46,469 bases of DNA from Alistipes sp. (GCA_017383445.1 JAFNXQ010000069.1:1-46469); one strand, 5' to 3'; counted from the first letter of the stretch, positions 1-8,268 are shown. Notes: generated from the sequence alone by a model not told the origin. Program-made: numbers and translations.

Positions 1-386
1 ACCTCTTCTCTAACTCGTTGCCACCCGCAGTTTTAGGTGCAAGTATCGAGATGTTCAAGATGCTCGCCGAGAGCGACGAGCTGCACGACCGTCTGGCTGC
101 CAACGTTGAGCACTTCCGTTCGAAGATGGTTGCCGCAGGTTTCGACATCAAGCCTACACAGTCGGCTATATGTGCTGTGATGTTGTACGATGCAAAGCTC
201 TCACAGGACTTCGCTGCCAAGTTGCAGGAGGAGGGTATCTTCGTAACAGGTTTCTACTACCCCGTAGTACCGAAGGGACAGGCTCGTATCCGTGTTCAGG
301 TGTCGGCAGGCCACACCACCGAGCAGCTTGACCGTTGCGTGGAGGCCTTCGTGAAGATTGGCAAGGAATTGAACGTATTGAAGTAG
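1..386 (+). CDS. kbl: Glycine C-acetyltransferase (2-amino-3-ketobutyrate CoA ligase), C-terminal part
   Basis: The gene is cut by the left window edge; the reading frame runs from base 3 to the TAG at 384-386, giving about 127 residues. It begins LFSNSLPPAVLGASIEMF, the conserved C-terminal region of the alpha-oxoamine synthase (PLP fold-type I) family, and contains GFYYPVVPKGQARIRVQVSA, the typical substrate-contacting stretch ending in the conserved Arg of Kbl. The family cleaves 2-amino-3-ketobutyrate with CoA to glycine and acetyl-CoA in threonine catabolism. The PLP lysine lies outside the window. An Lrp/AsnC regulator starts 6 bp downstream and is probably co-transcribed. Another alpha-oxoamine synthase (BioF-like) is possible but less likely from the LFSNSLPP motif. 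Confidence 0.9.
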   Translation, partial: LFSNSLPPAVLGASIEMFKMLAESDELHDRLAANVEHFRSKMVAAGFDIKPTQSAICAVMLYDAKLSQDFAAKLQEEGIFVTGFYYPVVPKGQARIRVQVSAGHTTEQLDRCVEAFVKIGKELNVLK

Positions 387-392
387 AAGATT

Positions 393-866
393 ATGGCAAA
401 GACTTTATTGGATAGTACAGACCGTAAGATTCTGCTCTTCCTCATCAAGAATGCACGCACGCCGTTTCTGGAGATTGCCCGCGAGTGCGGCATCTCGGGT
501 GCGGCTATCCACCAGCGTATCAAGAAGCTGGAGGATATGGGCGTGATTCAGGGCAGCCGCCTCACGGTGGAGCCCAAGGCTCTTGGCTTTGATGTTTGTG
601 CCTTCATCAATATCAAGGTGTCGGACATCAAGCGTCAGCAGGACACGGTGGATCATTTGAAGCACATCCCCGAGATTGTGGAGTGCCACTATATGACAGG
701 TGCATTTAACCTTATGGCAAAGCTCTACTGCCTGGATAACGAGCATCTGATGAACACCATCTACAACAAGATTCTGCAAGTGCCGGGCGTGTCGGAGACC
801 GAGACCTATGTATCGCTTATCGAGGCCTTCTCACGCGAGATTTACATCGACATCGTGCAGGGTTAA
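393..866 (+). CDS. Lrp/AsnC family transcriptional regulator
   Basis: 157 residues, the usual Lrp/AsnC length. The N-terminal winged helix-turn-helix is at about residues 5-60 (DRKILLFLIKNARTPFLEIA, then GISGAAIHQRIKKLEDMGVI). The ligand-binding RAM domain follows at about 65-150, with HLKHIPEIVECHYMTGAFNLM matching the effector-binding beta-alpha-beta core. These proteins sense amino acids and bind DNA as oligomeric dimers. The start ATG lies 6 bp after the kbl stop, so the two are likely one transcript. From this context I infer control of threonine/glycine metabolism or autoregulation; no operator can be read directly. The 59-bp gap to pgk is A-rich without an obvious terminator. Confidence 0.93.
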   Translation: MAKTLLDSTDRKILLFLIKNARTPFLEIARECGISGAAIHQRIKKLEDMGVIQGSRLTVEPKALGFDVCAFINIKVSDIKRQQDTVDHLKHIPEIVECHYMTGAFNLMAKLYCLDNEHLMNTIYNKILQVPGVSETETYVSLIEAFSREIYIDIVQG

Positions 867-925
867 TGCAGATGCAAAAGGAAAAGAGATTTTAATAACA
901 CAATAAACTAAAAGATATAAAGATT

Positions 926-2191
926 ATGTTCGCAATTGACAGCTATGATTTTTCGGGTAAGCGTGCTATTATCCGTGTAGATTTCAATGTACCCCTCAAC
1001 GGCGAGGGTCAGGTAACCGACGACACTCGTATCCGTGCCGCTATCCCCACCATCAAGAAGGTGCTGGAGAAGGGCGGTGCTGTGATTCTGATGTCACACC
1101 TCGGTCGTCCCAAGAAGAACCCCGATCCAAAGTTCTCTTTGGAGCAGATTATCCCCGCTATCGAGGCTCGTCTGGGTGTTGAGATTAAGTTCGCCGGCGA
1201 CTGCATGGGTGAGAAGGCTGCCGAGATGGCTGCTGCGTTGAAGCCCGGTGAGGTTATGTTGTTGGAGAACCTCCGTTTCTATGCCGAGGAGGAGGGTAAG
1301 CCCCGTGGCCTGGCAGAGGATGCTACCGACGAGGAGAAGAAGGCAGCAAAGAAGGCTCTGAAGGAGGGTCCACAGAAGGAGTTCGTGAAGAAGCTCGCTT
1401 CGTATGCTGACTGCTACATCAACGACGCATTCGGTACAGCTCACCGTGCTCACTCTTCAACAGCTCTTATCGCCGACTACTTCCCCAATGACAAGATGTT
1501 CGGCTACGTTATGGAGAACGAGTTGAAGGCTATCGACGGCGTTATGCAGAACCCACAGCGTCCCTTCGTGGCTATCGTAGGTGGCTCGAAGGTATCTACA
1601 AAGATTACCATCATCGAGAAGTTGATGGAGAAGTGCGACAAGATTATCATCGGTGGCGGTATGACCTACACCTTCTCTGGTGCTCTGGGCGGCAAGGTAG
1701 GTAAGTCAATCTGCGAGCCCGATATGTTCCCCGTAGCTTTGGAGATTCTGAAGAAGGCCGAGGAGAAGGGTATCAAGTTTGTGATGTCACCCGACGCACT
1801 CACTTGCGACGACTTCGCCGAGACTGCAAACACTCAGGAGGCTTCGGTAAAGGCTATCGACGATGCTTGGGAGGGTGTTGATATCGGCTCTGAGGGTAAG
1901 AAGCTCTTCCACGACGAGATTATGGAGTGCAAGACAATCCTCTGGAACGGCCCCGTGGGTGTGTTCGAGATCAACAAGTTCTCAACAGGTTCAAAGGCTG
2001 TGGCTGAGGCTATCGCCGAGGCTACCGAGAAGAATGGTGCATTCTCACTCATCGGTGGCGGCGACTCGGTTGCTTGTATCAACAAGTTCGGCTTGGCTGA
2101 CAAGGTATCGTATGTTTCAACAGGTGGTGGTGCCTTGTTGGAGTATATGGAGGGTAAGGAGTTGCCCGGCGTAGCGGCTATCCGCAAGTAA
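926..2191 (+). CDS. pgk: Phosphoglycerate kinase
   Basis: 421 residues. Phosphoglycerate kinase makes ATP and 3-phosphoglycerate from 1,3-bisphosphoglycerate and ADP in glycolysis, in the cytoplasm. Visible family signatures are RVDFNVPLN near residue 18 (substrate loop), SHLGRPK near 58, [15 protein letters not shown] near 115, [15 protein letters not shown] near 166 and the C-terminal nucleotide-site glycine loops ([13 protein letters not shown] and [18 protein letters not shown]). It is about 20 residues longer than the typical 395-400; the extra length is a Lys/Glu/Ala-rich insertion around residues 130-155. Codon choice is strongly biased, consistent with high expression. All catalytic motifs look intact. 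Confidence 0.98.
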   Translation: MFAIDSYDFSGKRAIIRVDFNVPLNGEGQVTDDTRIRAAIPTIKKVLEKGGAVILMSHLGRPKKNPDPKFSLEQIIPAIEARLGVEIKFAGDCMGEKAAEMAAALKPGEVMLLENLRFYAEEEGKPRGLAEDATDEEKKAAKKALKEGPQKEFVKKLASYADCYINDAFGTAHRAHSSTALIADYFPNDKMFGYVMENELKAIDGVMQNPQRPFVAIVGGSKVSTKITIIEKLMEKCDKIIIGGGMTYTFSGALGGKVGKSICEPDMFPVALEILKKAEEKGIKFVMSPDALTCDDFAETANTQEASVKAIDDAWEGVDIGSEGKKLFHDEIMECKTILWNGPVGVFEINKFSTGSKAVAEAIAEATEKNGAFSLIGGGDSVACINKFGLADKVSYVSTGGGALLEYMEGKELPGVAAIRK

Positions 2192-2202
2192 GCCGACACA
2201 CT

Positions 2203-2210
2203 TACTTTTG
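2203..2210 (+). promoter_or_regulatory. Candidate -7 promoter element for the M13 peptidase gene
   Basis: TACTTTTG matches the Bacteroidetes -7 consensus TAnnTTTG exactly and sits 80 bp before the peptidase start. No TTTG-like -33 element is seen 19-21 bp upstream, so support is only moderate. A start site just after it would place the hairpin at 2221-2246 at the very 5' end of the mRNA. Confidence 0.4.
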
Positions 2211-2220
2211 ATATTATGGT

Positions 2221-2246
2221 ATAGGGTCGGCTCCGGTCGGCCCTAT
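2221..2246 (+). other. Stem-loop in the pgk-M13 peptidase gap
   Basis: ATAGGGTCGG and TCGGCCCTAT form a roughly 9-bp stem with one G-U pair around a short GC-rich loop. No T-run follows on either strand, so a classic intrinsic terminator is not supported. It could be an mRNA-stabilising 5' hairpin of the peptidase transcript or a weak pgk 3' end. Confidence 0.45.
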
Positions 2247-2289
2247 ATTGGTTAAAAAAACAGAGAATACTAACCAACCCCAAACTACT

Positions 2290-4311
2290 ATGAAACGAAT
2301 AATTTTCGCAATCTCAACCATTGCACTTATGGCAAGTTGTTGTAATAAACCGGCACCGGCTATCGACCGTGCCAACTTCGACGAGAGTGTGGCTCTCAAC
2401 GAAGATTTCTATCAGTATGCCACAGGCGGCTGGCAGGCAAAGAACCCGTTGAAGCCGGAGTTTTCGCGTTATGGCACATTCGATGTACTGCGTGAGAACA
2501 ACGAGATACGCCTCAATGACCTCTTCTCGGCTATGACCGAGCAGGAGACCGAGCAGGGCTCGGTGGAGCAGAAAATCGCCGACCTCTACACTATGGGTCT
2601 TGATGAGGCTCGCCTCAACAACGAGGGCCTCGCACCCGTACAGGGCGACCTCGAAGCTATCTCGCAGATTGTAGGCAAGGAGAGTCTGTCGGCTCTGCTG
2701 GCACGCCTGCACGCCGAGATAGGCAACCCGTTGTTCAGCGTGGGCGTGAGTGCCGACCTGCTGAACAGCACGATGAACACACTCTATGTGGAGCAGTCGG
2801 GACTCGGTATGGGCAACCGCGACTACTACCTCGACGAGGAGAACGAGTCGAAGCGTCAGGGTTATGTCAAGTGGCTCACCGCAGCCTTCTCGCTGGCGGG
2901 TATCGACAATGCCGACAAGGCTGCCGAGGATGTGCTCTCATTTGAGAAGAAGATGGCCGAGGCGTTCCGTTCGCGTGTTCAGTTGCGTGACGTTACAGCC
3001 AACTACAACCCTATGAGCCGTGCCGACTTCGTGGCTCGCTACGACGCTATCGACTGGGATATCTACTTCAAGGCGTTGAATATGGGCGAGTTCGAGAATC
3101 TGGTCGTAGGCCAGCCCGAGGTGTTGGACAAGGTGAACGAGATGATTAAGTCGGAGCCTATATCTGACATCAAGAACTACCTCAAAGCGGGCTATCTGTC
3201 GCGTGCAGCAGGCTTTTTGAGTGACGATATCTATGCGGCACACTTCGAGTTCTTCGGTCGCACGATGTCGGGTCAGCAGGAGATGCGTCCCCGCTGGAAG
3301 CGTGCTATGGCTATCCCCAATGGCTTGCTGGGTGAGGCTGTGGGCGAGATTTATGTGAAGAAGTACTTCCCCGAGAGTGACAAGCAGCGTATGACCGAGA
3401 TGGTGAAGAACCTGCAGGTGGCTCTGGGTCAGCATATCGACGCCCTGGAGTGGATGTCTGACGCTACAAAGGCGAAGGCTCACGAGAAGCTCTCGTCGTT
3501 CACAGTGAAGATTGGCTACCCCGACAAGTGGAAGGACTACTCATCGCTGGAGATTGACCCTGCGGTGTCGTACTGGGAGAATATGAAGCGTGCCTCGGCG
3601 TGGTACACTGCCGACAACATCTCAAAGCTGGGCAAGGAGGTGGACCGCACAGAGTGGTTTATGTCGCCACAGACCGTGAATGCCTACTACAACCCCACAA
3701 CCAACGAGATTTGCTTCCCCGCAGCTATTCTGCAACCGCCGTTCTACAACTCGGCGGCTGACGACGCTGTGAACTACGGTGCTATCGGCGTGGTTATCGG
3801 TCACGAGATGACTCACGGCTTTGACGATCAGGGCCGTAACTTCGATAAGGATGGTAATATGAACAACTGGTGGACCGACGAGGATGCTGCGGCATTCAAG
3901 GCAAAGACCGACGTGCTGGTTGAGCAGTTCAACAAGGTGGAGATTCTGCCCGCAACCGAAGAACGCCCCGCCATTATGGCCGATGGTGCGTTGTCACTCG
4001 GTGAGAATATCGCCGACCAGGGTGGTCTGCGTGTCGCTTACACCGCCTTCCGCAACTCATTGCAGGGCGTTGAGCCGGAGGCTATCGACGGCTTCTCGGC
4101 AGACCAGCGTTTCTACCTCTCGTATGCTACTATCTGGGGTCAGAACATACGCGACGAGGAGGCTGCACGCCTCACCAAGACCGATGTTCACTCGCTGGGC
4201 AAGAATCGTGTGAATGTTACGCTGCGTAACATCGACACCTTCCACAAGGCCTTCGGCATCACCGAGGGTGCTATGTTCCTGCCCGAGGAGGAGAGAATCA
4301 TCATCTGGTAA
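2290..4311 (+). CDS. M13 family zinc metallopeptidase, lipoprotein (PepO/neprilysin-like)
   Basis: From ATG 2290 the product is 673 residues and starts with a lipoprotein signal, MKRIIFAISTIALMASCC. An in-frame ATG at 2248 would add 14 polar residues before the signal, so 2290 is preferred. The M13 N-terminal domain covers roughly residues 35-400 (NEDFYQYATGGW opens it). The catalytic domain carries NAYYNPTTNEICFPA, the zinc motif HEMTH in VVIGHEMTHGFDDQGRNFD, and the third ligand region ENIADQGG. Family members cleave short peptides; in Bacteroidales they are usually periplasmic or surface-anchored. It stands alone between pgk and a bidirectional terminator. The catalytic residues all look intact; the natural substrate is unknown. 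Confidence 0.95.
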   Translation: MKRIIFAISTIALMASCCNKPAPAIDRANFDESVALNEDFYQYATGGWQAKNPLKPEFSRYGTFDVLRENNEIRLNDLFSAMTEQETEQGSVEQKIADLYTMGLDEARLNNEGLAPVQGDLEAISQIVGKESLSALLARLHAEIGNPLFSVGVSADLLNSTMNTLYVEQSGLGMGNRDYYLDEENESKRQGYVKWLTAAFSLAGIDNADKAAEDVLSFEKKMAEAFRSRVQLRDVTANYNPMSRADFVARYDAIDWDIYFKALNMGEFENLVVGQPEVLDKVNEMIKSEPISDIKNYLKAGYLSRAAGFLSDDIYAAHFEFFGRTMSGQQEMRPRWKRAMAIPNGLLGEAVGEIYVKKYFPESDKQRMTEMVKNLQVALGQHIDALEWMSDATKAKAHEKLSSFTVKIGYPDKWKDYSSLEIDPAVSYWENMKRASAWYTADNISKLGKEVDRTEWFMSPQTVNAYYNPTTNEICFPAAILQPPFYNSAADDAVNYGAIGVVIGHEMTHGFDDQGRNFDKDGNMNNWWTDEDAAAFKAKTDVLVEQFNKVEILPATEERPAIMADGALSLGENIADQGGLRVAYTAFRNSLQGVEPEAIDGFSADQRFYLSYATIWGQNIRDEEAARLTKTDVHSLGKNRVNVTLRNIDTFHKAFGITEGAMFLPEEERIIIW

Positions 4312-4332
4312 CAACCATTTCGCAAACAAAAC

Positions 4333-4363
4333 AAAAGGCTGTCCTTTCGTGGGCAGCCTTTTT
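4333..4363. terminator. Bidirectional intrinsic terminator
   Basis: AAAAGGCTG and CAGCCTTTT form a 9-bp perfect stem around a loop of about 12 bases, followed on + by TTTTTG and on - by CTTTTGTTTTG. It separates the convergent M13 peptidase gene and the methyltransferase gene. Confidence 0.85.
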
Positions 4364-4403
4364 GTTTGGGGTATAATGGAAGAAGGTTATTAGAAGCGAA
4401 CAA

Positions 4404-5561
4404 CTAAATTCCACTCTCCAACCGTATCGTGTAGCACTTGTTGCCGAGGCGGGTGAAGGCGAGGCGGGCGGTGTTGCCACTGTGCATACCGCACTTGCGA
4501 CGCAGTTCATCAACGCCCAGAGGGAAGTCACGCAGCAGGATATCCACGCCACGACCCTTGAACTCCCGTTTCAGGGCCTTCGCATCGAAGGGCTCAATAG
4601 CCGTGATGCTCTCCACGCGACCCAGAACACCTTCGGGGCGGGTGTGGGCAAAGCCAAACGAGAGATTGCTCCACACATCGGCCACGCCACGCAGGGCGTG
4701 TCGCACAAGGCGAGCCTTTTGCAGTGCTACATCGGGTATTATAAGATATTTATAGTCCGTAGAAAACGCTTCGGGCAACGGTGGTTCCGTCTCGGCCTCG
4801 GCCTTCGGGAGAGAGAACGACCCCACACCCACAGCCGTAGCCACGAGTTGAGGCTCACGCCCATCGGCATAGACCATAACCTCCTTGCACTCGCCACCCA
4901 CCGACACAACCTCAACGCCACAGCGACCGAAGAGGCGGAAGGCCTCCTCGACATCGAACAGCGGCGAGAGCTTTATCGCAATGCGTTGTGTGAGGCGTTG
5001 CAGCGAGGGCCACAATGCCACCATATCGGGCGAGCAATCCTCCACGCGGAAGACCCTGCGTCCATCTGTCGTGCGGCGGTCGGGGTCGGCATATATCCAG
5101 TCGAAATGCTCCTCGCAGCGAGCTACATACTCCTCGGCAGACGAGGTTACGACCTCTACATTGGTGATGCCCTGACGGCGTAGATTCTCCCTCACCACAT
5201 CGGCCAGCACAGCATCGCGTTCCAGAGCCACAACCCTGCGGAAGTGTCGCGAGAGTGCCGCAGCATCGATGCCCAGACCACAGGTAAGGTCCAGCAGCGT
5301 GTCGCCCGCAAGGCTCTTGGCCATAGCCGACTGCTCGCTTGACGACTGCTCGAAGGCACGCGGCGGAATGATGCAGCGAGCCTCATACATAGAGGGGAGC
5401 TTCGTCTTTGCCCGTTGCAGATACTTCACCTGCGTAGCCACCTCGCGAGCATAGGGTATGCTCTTGTCGAGGGCCACCTGCAAGGCGTCGCGGTCGATAT
5501 TGCGGGCCACCTGTTGCTGTACCTCGTCGCTTAACACTATGTCGAGCTCGTCGCGTGTCAT
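4404..5561 (-). CDS. Class I SAM-dependent methyltransferase with THUMP-like C-terminal domain
   Basis: 385 residues. The N-terminal 80 residues are helical; the Rossmann SAM site follows with DLTCGLGIDAAALSR (motif I, about 92-106), VVALERD (acidic end of beta 2) and DWIYADPDRR (motif IV-like). Downstream is the THUMP-like region typical of the PG_1098 family of Bacteroidetes, ending FTRLGNKCYTIRLESGI. THUMP-linked methyltransferases usually modify RNA, so an RNA substrate is a reasonable inference, but the DPDRR motif is not the NPPY of known N-methyltransferases and the substrate is not known. It lies 14 bp downstream of the small membrane protein gene on the same strand and is probably co-transcribed with it. 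Confidence 0.85.
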   Translation of the reverse strand: MTRDELDIVLSDEVQQQVARNIDRDALQVALDKSIPYAREVATQVKYLQRAKTKLPSMYEARCIIPPRAFEQSSSEQSAMAKSLAGDTLLDLTCGLGIDAAALSRHFRRVVALERDAVLADVVRENLRRQGITNVEVVTSSAEEYVARCEEHFDWIYADPDRRTTDGRRVFRVEDCSPDMVALWPSLQRLTQRIAIKLSPLFDVEEAFRLFGRCGVEVVSVGGECKEVMVYADGREPQLVATAVGVGSFSLPKAEAETEPPLPEAFSTDYKYLIIPDVALQKARLVRHALRGVADVWSNLSFGFAHTRPEGVLGRVESITAIEPFDAKALKREFKGRGVDILLRDFPLGVDELRRKCGMHSGNTARLAFTRLGNKCYTIRLESGI

Positions 5562-5575
5562 CCTATGCTATTGGA

Positions 5576-5944
5576 TTACTTCATAAAGACGAAATAGACT
5601 GCCAGAATAAGGCAGGCGAAGGCTGCAAAGTGGTTCCAGTGCAGCGACTCGCCACGAAAGGCGAGTGTAGTGAAGAGTGTGAAGACCACCAGCGTAATGA
5701 CCTCCTGAATGACTTTCAGCTGCATAAGCGTAAAGGGGCCGCCGTTGCCCGTGAAGCCTATGCGGTTGGCGGGAATCTGGCACGAGTACTCGGCAAGGGC
5801 GATGCCCCACGAGAAGATAATCACCAGCCACAGCGGCCACGACGAGATGAGTTTCATCTGTTGCAGTTTGAGGTGGCCATACCACGCAAAGGTCATAAAG
5901 ACGTTACTCACGATGAGTAACAATATGGTATAGAGTGCTTTCAT
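5576..5944 (-). CDS. Small DMT-family membrane protein (DUF486-like)
   Basis: From ATG 5944 the product is 122 residues. It has four predicted membrane helices (about residues 3-22, 33-52, 73-92 and 101-120) and the DUF486 pattern WYGHLK, WGIALAEYSCQIPANR, then FTLMQLKVIQEVITLVVF. This is a half-size member of the drug/metabolite transporter superfamily; its substrate is unknown. An upstream in-frame ATG at 6058 would add 38 residues without similarity and would read through the terminator at 6013-6045, so 5944 is chosen. A perfect -7 element (5971-5978) sits just upstream. It probably forms a two-gene transcript with the methyltransferase. Confidence 0.85.
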   Translation of the reverse strand: MKALYTILLLIVSNVFMTFAWYGHLKLQQMKLISSWPLWLVIIFSWGIALAEYSCQIPANRIGFTGNGGPFTLMQLKVIQEVITLVVFTLFTTLAFRGESLHWNHFAAFACLILAVYFVFMK

Positions 5945-5970
5945 AGTTCTGCTTTTTTTACTTATCGGCA

Positions 5971-5978
5971 CAAAGATA
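5971..5978 (-). promoter_or_regulatory. Candidate -7 promoter element for the DUF486/methyltransferase transcript
   Basis: Read on the - strand this is TATCTTTG, an exact TAnnTTTG match, 27 bp before the start codon and just downstream of a - strand terminator. That spacing fits a new transcript beginning here. No clear -33 TTTG is seen. Confidence 0.55.
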
Positions 5979-6012
5979 CGAGAAAAAGTAGAAAAGTGTA
6001 CCCTCCGCACAA

Positions 6013-6045
6013 CAAAAACGGCTGTGTCCCCGAAGAGGCACAGCC
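6013..6045 (-). terminator. Intrinsic terminator (- strand)
   Basis: On the - strand GGCTGTG and CACAGCC form a 7-bp stem around a CTCTTCGGGG-type loop and are followed by CGTTTTTGTTG. It ends a - strand transcript coming from the non-coding interval to its right. Confidence 0.75.
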
Positions 6046-6150
6046 GACCAGCAATCAAAAAACCATTGTTCTACAAAAAGAGTGTATCCTGTCGGGCGTG
6101 ATTGCTGCCGCCCCAATCCATCGGCACTGTAAGCTGCCGAGGTAAATCTT
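6046..6150 (-). ncRNA. Candidate short structured RNA segment between two terminators
   Basis: This roughly 105-nt stretch lies between a - strand terminator (6151-6198) and a second one (6013-6045). It contains a perfect 9-bp inverted repeat, CAGCAATCA (6049-6057) with TGATTGCTG (6099-6107), and a 6-bp hairpin TCGGCA/TGCCGA (6121-6140). No plausible ORF is present. A second terminator directly after a first implies either a separate small RNA or a read-through tail of the porin mRNA. It does not show recognisable RNase P, tmRNA or SRP RNA signatures. Confidence 0.3.
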
Positions 6151-6198
6151 AAAAAGGGGTTGTCGGTCTTACCAATCGAATTATCAACCGGCAACCCC
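6151..6198 (-). terminator. Intrinsic terminator (- strand)
   Basis: On the - strand GGGGTTGCCGGT pairs with ACCGACAACCCC (one mismatch in 12) and is followed by TTTTT. It lies about 270 bp beyond the porin stop codon, so it ends either the porin mRNA with a long 3' region or a separate RNA. Confidence 0.75.
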
Positions 6199-6465
6199 TT
6201 TGCCACGCCTTTGCCAAAGCTGTAGTGAGGAGCTTTTCAAATATTTGCTGCCTGTGTGTCGGGCGTCTTGTCGCGATTGTCAGCCCTCCGCACCGCCTCA
6301 AATGGGCCCAGCCCTCTCCACTGCCCGGTTTGGGCGAGAGTGGATTCTCCCTGCGGATTATCCTGCGAGTGTTATGCCTCGCCTTGCCGCCGTACAAGTG
6401 GCGGTATATCCTCTCCCACGCCACCTGCCCCGAAACGGGCTTGTGGCGGGGTGTAATCTCAAAAA
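6199..6465 (-). ncRNA. Hairpin-rich 3' region of the porin gene or independent structured RNA
   Basis: The 267 bases after the porin stop are GC-rich, unlike the AT-rich gaps elsewhere in the window, and hold several stacked stem-loops: CGCCAC/GTGGCG with inner GCCC/GGGC (6419-6448), CCGCC/GGCGG (6387-6404), and CTCTC/GAGAG with inner GCCC/GGGC (6314-6340). They lead into the terminator at 6151-6198. A 91-codon GTG-start frame crosses the interval but runs through the terminator stem and shows no recognisable domain, so I prefer an RNA role. I do not see the conserved core of RNase P RNA, tmRNA or SRP RNA. Confidence 0.35.
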
Positions 6466-7929
6466 TTAGTTCTTCTTGCCACCGAACTTGAGGTCAAGGC
6501 CGATACCCCAAGCGTGTGATGTACGCTGGTAGAGATCCTTGAAATCAAAGCCAGAAGCCTGACCTACAGCTGTTACCTCGTCGTAGATTGTAGGCATGTA
6601 ACCGAGGTTGATGCGAACTGCGTCACAAACCTTGTAAGCAGCACCGAGACCTACAGACCAAGATGAGATAGAGTAGTTCATATCAGAGTATGCGTTCTCG
6701 TTCATATTGAGCTGTGTACGCTGTGTACCGGCAGAGATCAAAAGACGGTCGGTGATTGCCCACTCAATACCCATCATATACTCGTTGGTGTTACCCTCGA
6801 TAACGGGTGAGAATGAGTTCACGGCATCCTTGTCGAAGTAGTGGTGCCACTGAGCTGTAACCTTCACGGGACCGAAGTGACGGCTTACGGCTGCTGCCAA
6901 CAGAGCAGGAGTCTCGGCCTTAACCTTTGTGCCGTGAGCGAAAATACCGTTGATAACGGGATCCTTTGCTGATACGGGAGCTGACTCAATCTCAAGCTCG
7001 GTTCCCATCTTGAACTCATACTTTACAGATGCATCCCAAGCACCCTTGTGGAATGCCAATGCGATGATGGGGCTGATAGAAGTACCCTTCTGCTTAACAT
7101 CGAGGATGTGATCGGCAGTGAGAGCAGCATACTGTGCAGCCTGACCTGCGAGTGTGGGGTTAATCTGACCCAAAGCAGCACCTGCATCCTGGAAGAACTT
7201 CGAAGCAGGAATCATCTGACCATTGAGGCCCATAGCAGCCATTGTGGGGTTGATTCGGATATCCTCAATCTCGCCAACATAAGAGTTATTGGTTACACCC
7301 AAACGAATCTGTGCAGCGATTGACAACCAATCGGTAATGCGGAAAGCAGCACCTACGTTGAATGCCAAAGTCATTGACTTACCGGTAAGCTCCATATCCA
7401 TATCGTACTGGTTAGCCGATACAGCCATTGCGGGATTGATCTGGCCGAGCTGTGCACCAAGCTGTGAGATAGCACCAGGGAGTACAGAGAACTGGCGCTC
7501 GAAAGATGCCAGACCCTCGTCAAACTCCAAAGAGCCACCACCACCGTTTACACCTACGCCGGCCATAACAGCCCAACGGTTATGCTTCCACGCGAAGTGA
7601 ACGCTGGGGATAACGGGAGAGAAAACCTCGCCCTTGTACTGCTTGGTGGGTGAGCCACCGTTCATTGCGAAAGGTGCATAGGTTGAAGTGATTGTACGGG
7701 TCTGTGCTGCCATCTGGTCGCTGAGGCCGATATGGAAGCCGTTCTCCATAAATACAACACCTGCGGGGTTAGTGTAAACCGCATCGGTGTCGAGTGATGT
7801 ACCGCGTGCTATGCTACGAAGGAAGTGAGCACTCTGGTTTGAGTTTGTCATAGGACCACCTGCCAAAGCAGTTGATACCATTGTCACTGATGCCACGAGG
7901 GCAAGGATTGACCTTGTAAAAATCTTCAT
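6466..7929 (-). CDS. OmpP1/FadL family outer membrane transport protein
   Basis: 487 residues with a cleavable signal peptide (MKIFTRSILALVASVTMVSTALA). The mature N terminus, GGPMTNSNQSAHFLRSIARG with the following DAVYTNPAGVVFME, is the FadL hatch signature containing the NPA-type motif. The rest is alternating amphipathic beta strands of the 14-strand barrel, with IEWAITDRLLISAGTQRTQ and YKVCDAVRINLGYMP near the end. FadL-type channels move long-chain fatty acids or other hydrophobic compounds across the outer membrane; the ligand here cannot be read from sequence. The codon use is biased, suggesting abundant expression. The gene stands alone, divergent from dapF, with a long AT-rich upstream region and a long structured 3' region. 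Confidence 0.93.
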   Translation of the reverse strand: MKIFTRSILALVASVTMVSTALAGGPMTNSNQSAHFLRSIARGTSLDTDAVYTNPAGVVFMENGFHIGLSDQMAAQTRTITSTYAPFAMNGGSPTKQYKGEVFSPVIPSVHFAWKHNRWAVMAGVGVNGGGGSLEFDEGLASFERQFSVLPGAISQLGAQLGQINPAMAVSANQYDMDMELTGKSMTLAFNVGAAFRITDWLSIAAQIRLGVTNNSYVGEIEDIRINPTMAAMGLNGQMIPASKFFQDAGAALGQINPTLAGQAAQYAALTADHILDVKQKGTSISPIIALAFHKGAWDASVKYEFKMGTELEIESAPVSAKDPVINGIFAHGTKVKAETPALLAAAVSRHFGPVKVTAQWHHYFDKDAVNSFSPVIEGNTNEYMMGIEWAITDRLLISAGTQRTQLNMNENAYSDMNYSISSWSVGLGAAYKVCDAVRINLGYMPTIYDEVTAVGQASGFDFKDLYQRTSHAWGIGLDLKFGGKKN

Positions 7930-8268
7930 ACTTTTTAAGTTTTTCGTCTGCGTTACAGTTATCGGTTTGCTGTTCCGTCACTCTCCGCAGCAATGTTAAT
8001 TTTTGGTTTTTTTATCTTTTGCTGAATGGTTTTTCTCGACTCAACACAAATGATTTCAGGTGCAAAAGTCCGTTAAAAAAACCAAACGGCAAAAAATATG
8101 TGGCTAACAACCCCCGAAAGTTATAAATCAAGGTGTTTTAGGGGTGAAATAGCCTATTTTGTGGCGAAATAACACCAAAAATCACAAAAAATCAGCCCTC
8201 GCAGAGGATTAAGGCGAGCTATGATGGGCGGCAAAAGCCGTGTGCGGAACACATTATTGCGAATATTC
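7930..8268. other. AT-rich intergenic region between divergent porin and dapF genes
   Basis: No ORF with coding character is visible. The segment is A/T-rich with several A-tracts and must carry the porin promoter on the - strand, but I find no exact TAnnTTTG there; the nearest is TATTTTTTG on the - strand (about 8090-8098), one base too long. I see no repeat or terminator. Confidence 0.6.

Noticed and set aside
6149..6424. A 91-codon GTG-start frame on the - strand downstream of the porin gene.
   Set aside because: It runs through the intrinsic terminator stem, has an Arg-rich composition, no family signature and lies over GC-rich hairpins; RNA structure explains the interval better.
6013..6465. 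The structured interval as RNase P RNA, tmRNA or SRP RNA.
   Set aside because: The conserved cores of these RNAs (for example GAGGAAAGTCC of RNase P, the CCA end of tmRNA, the GGAAGCAGCC-type SRP loop) are not present on the - strand.
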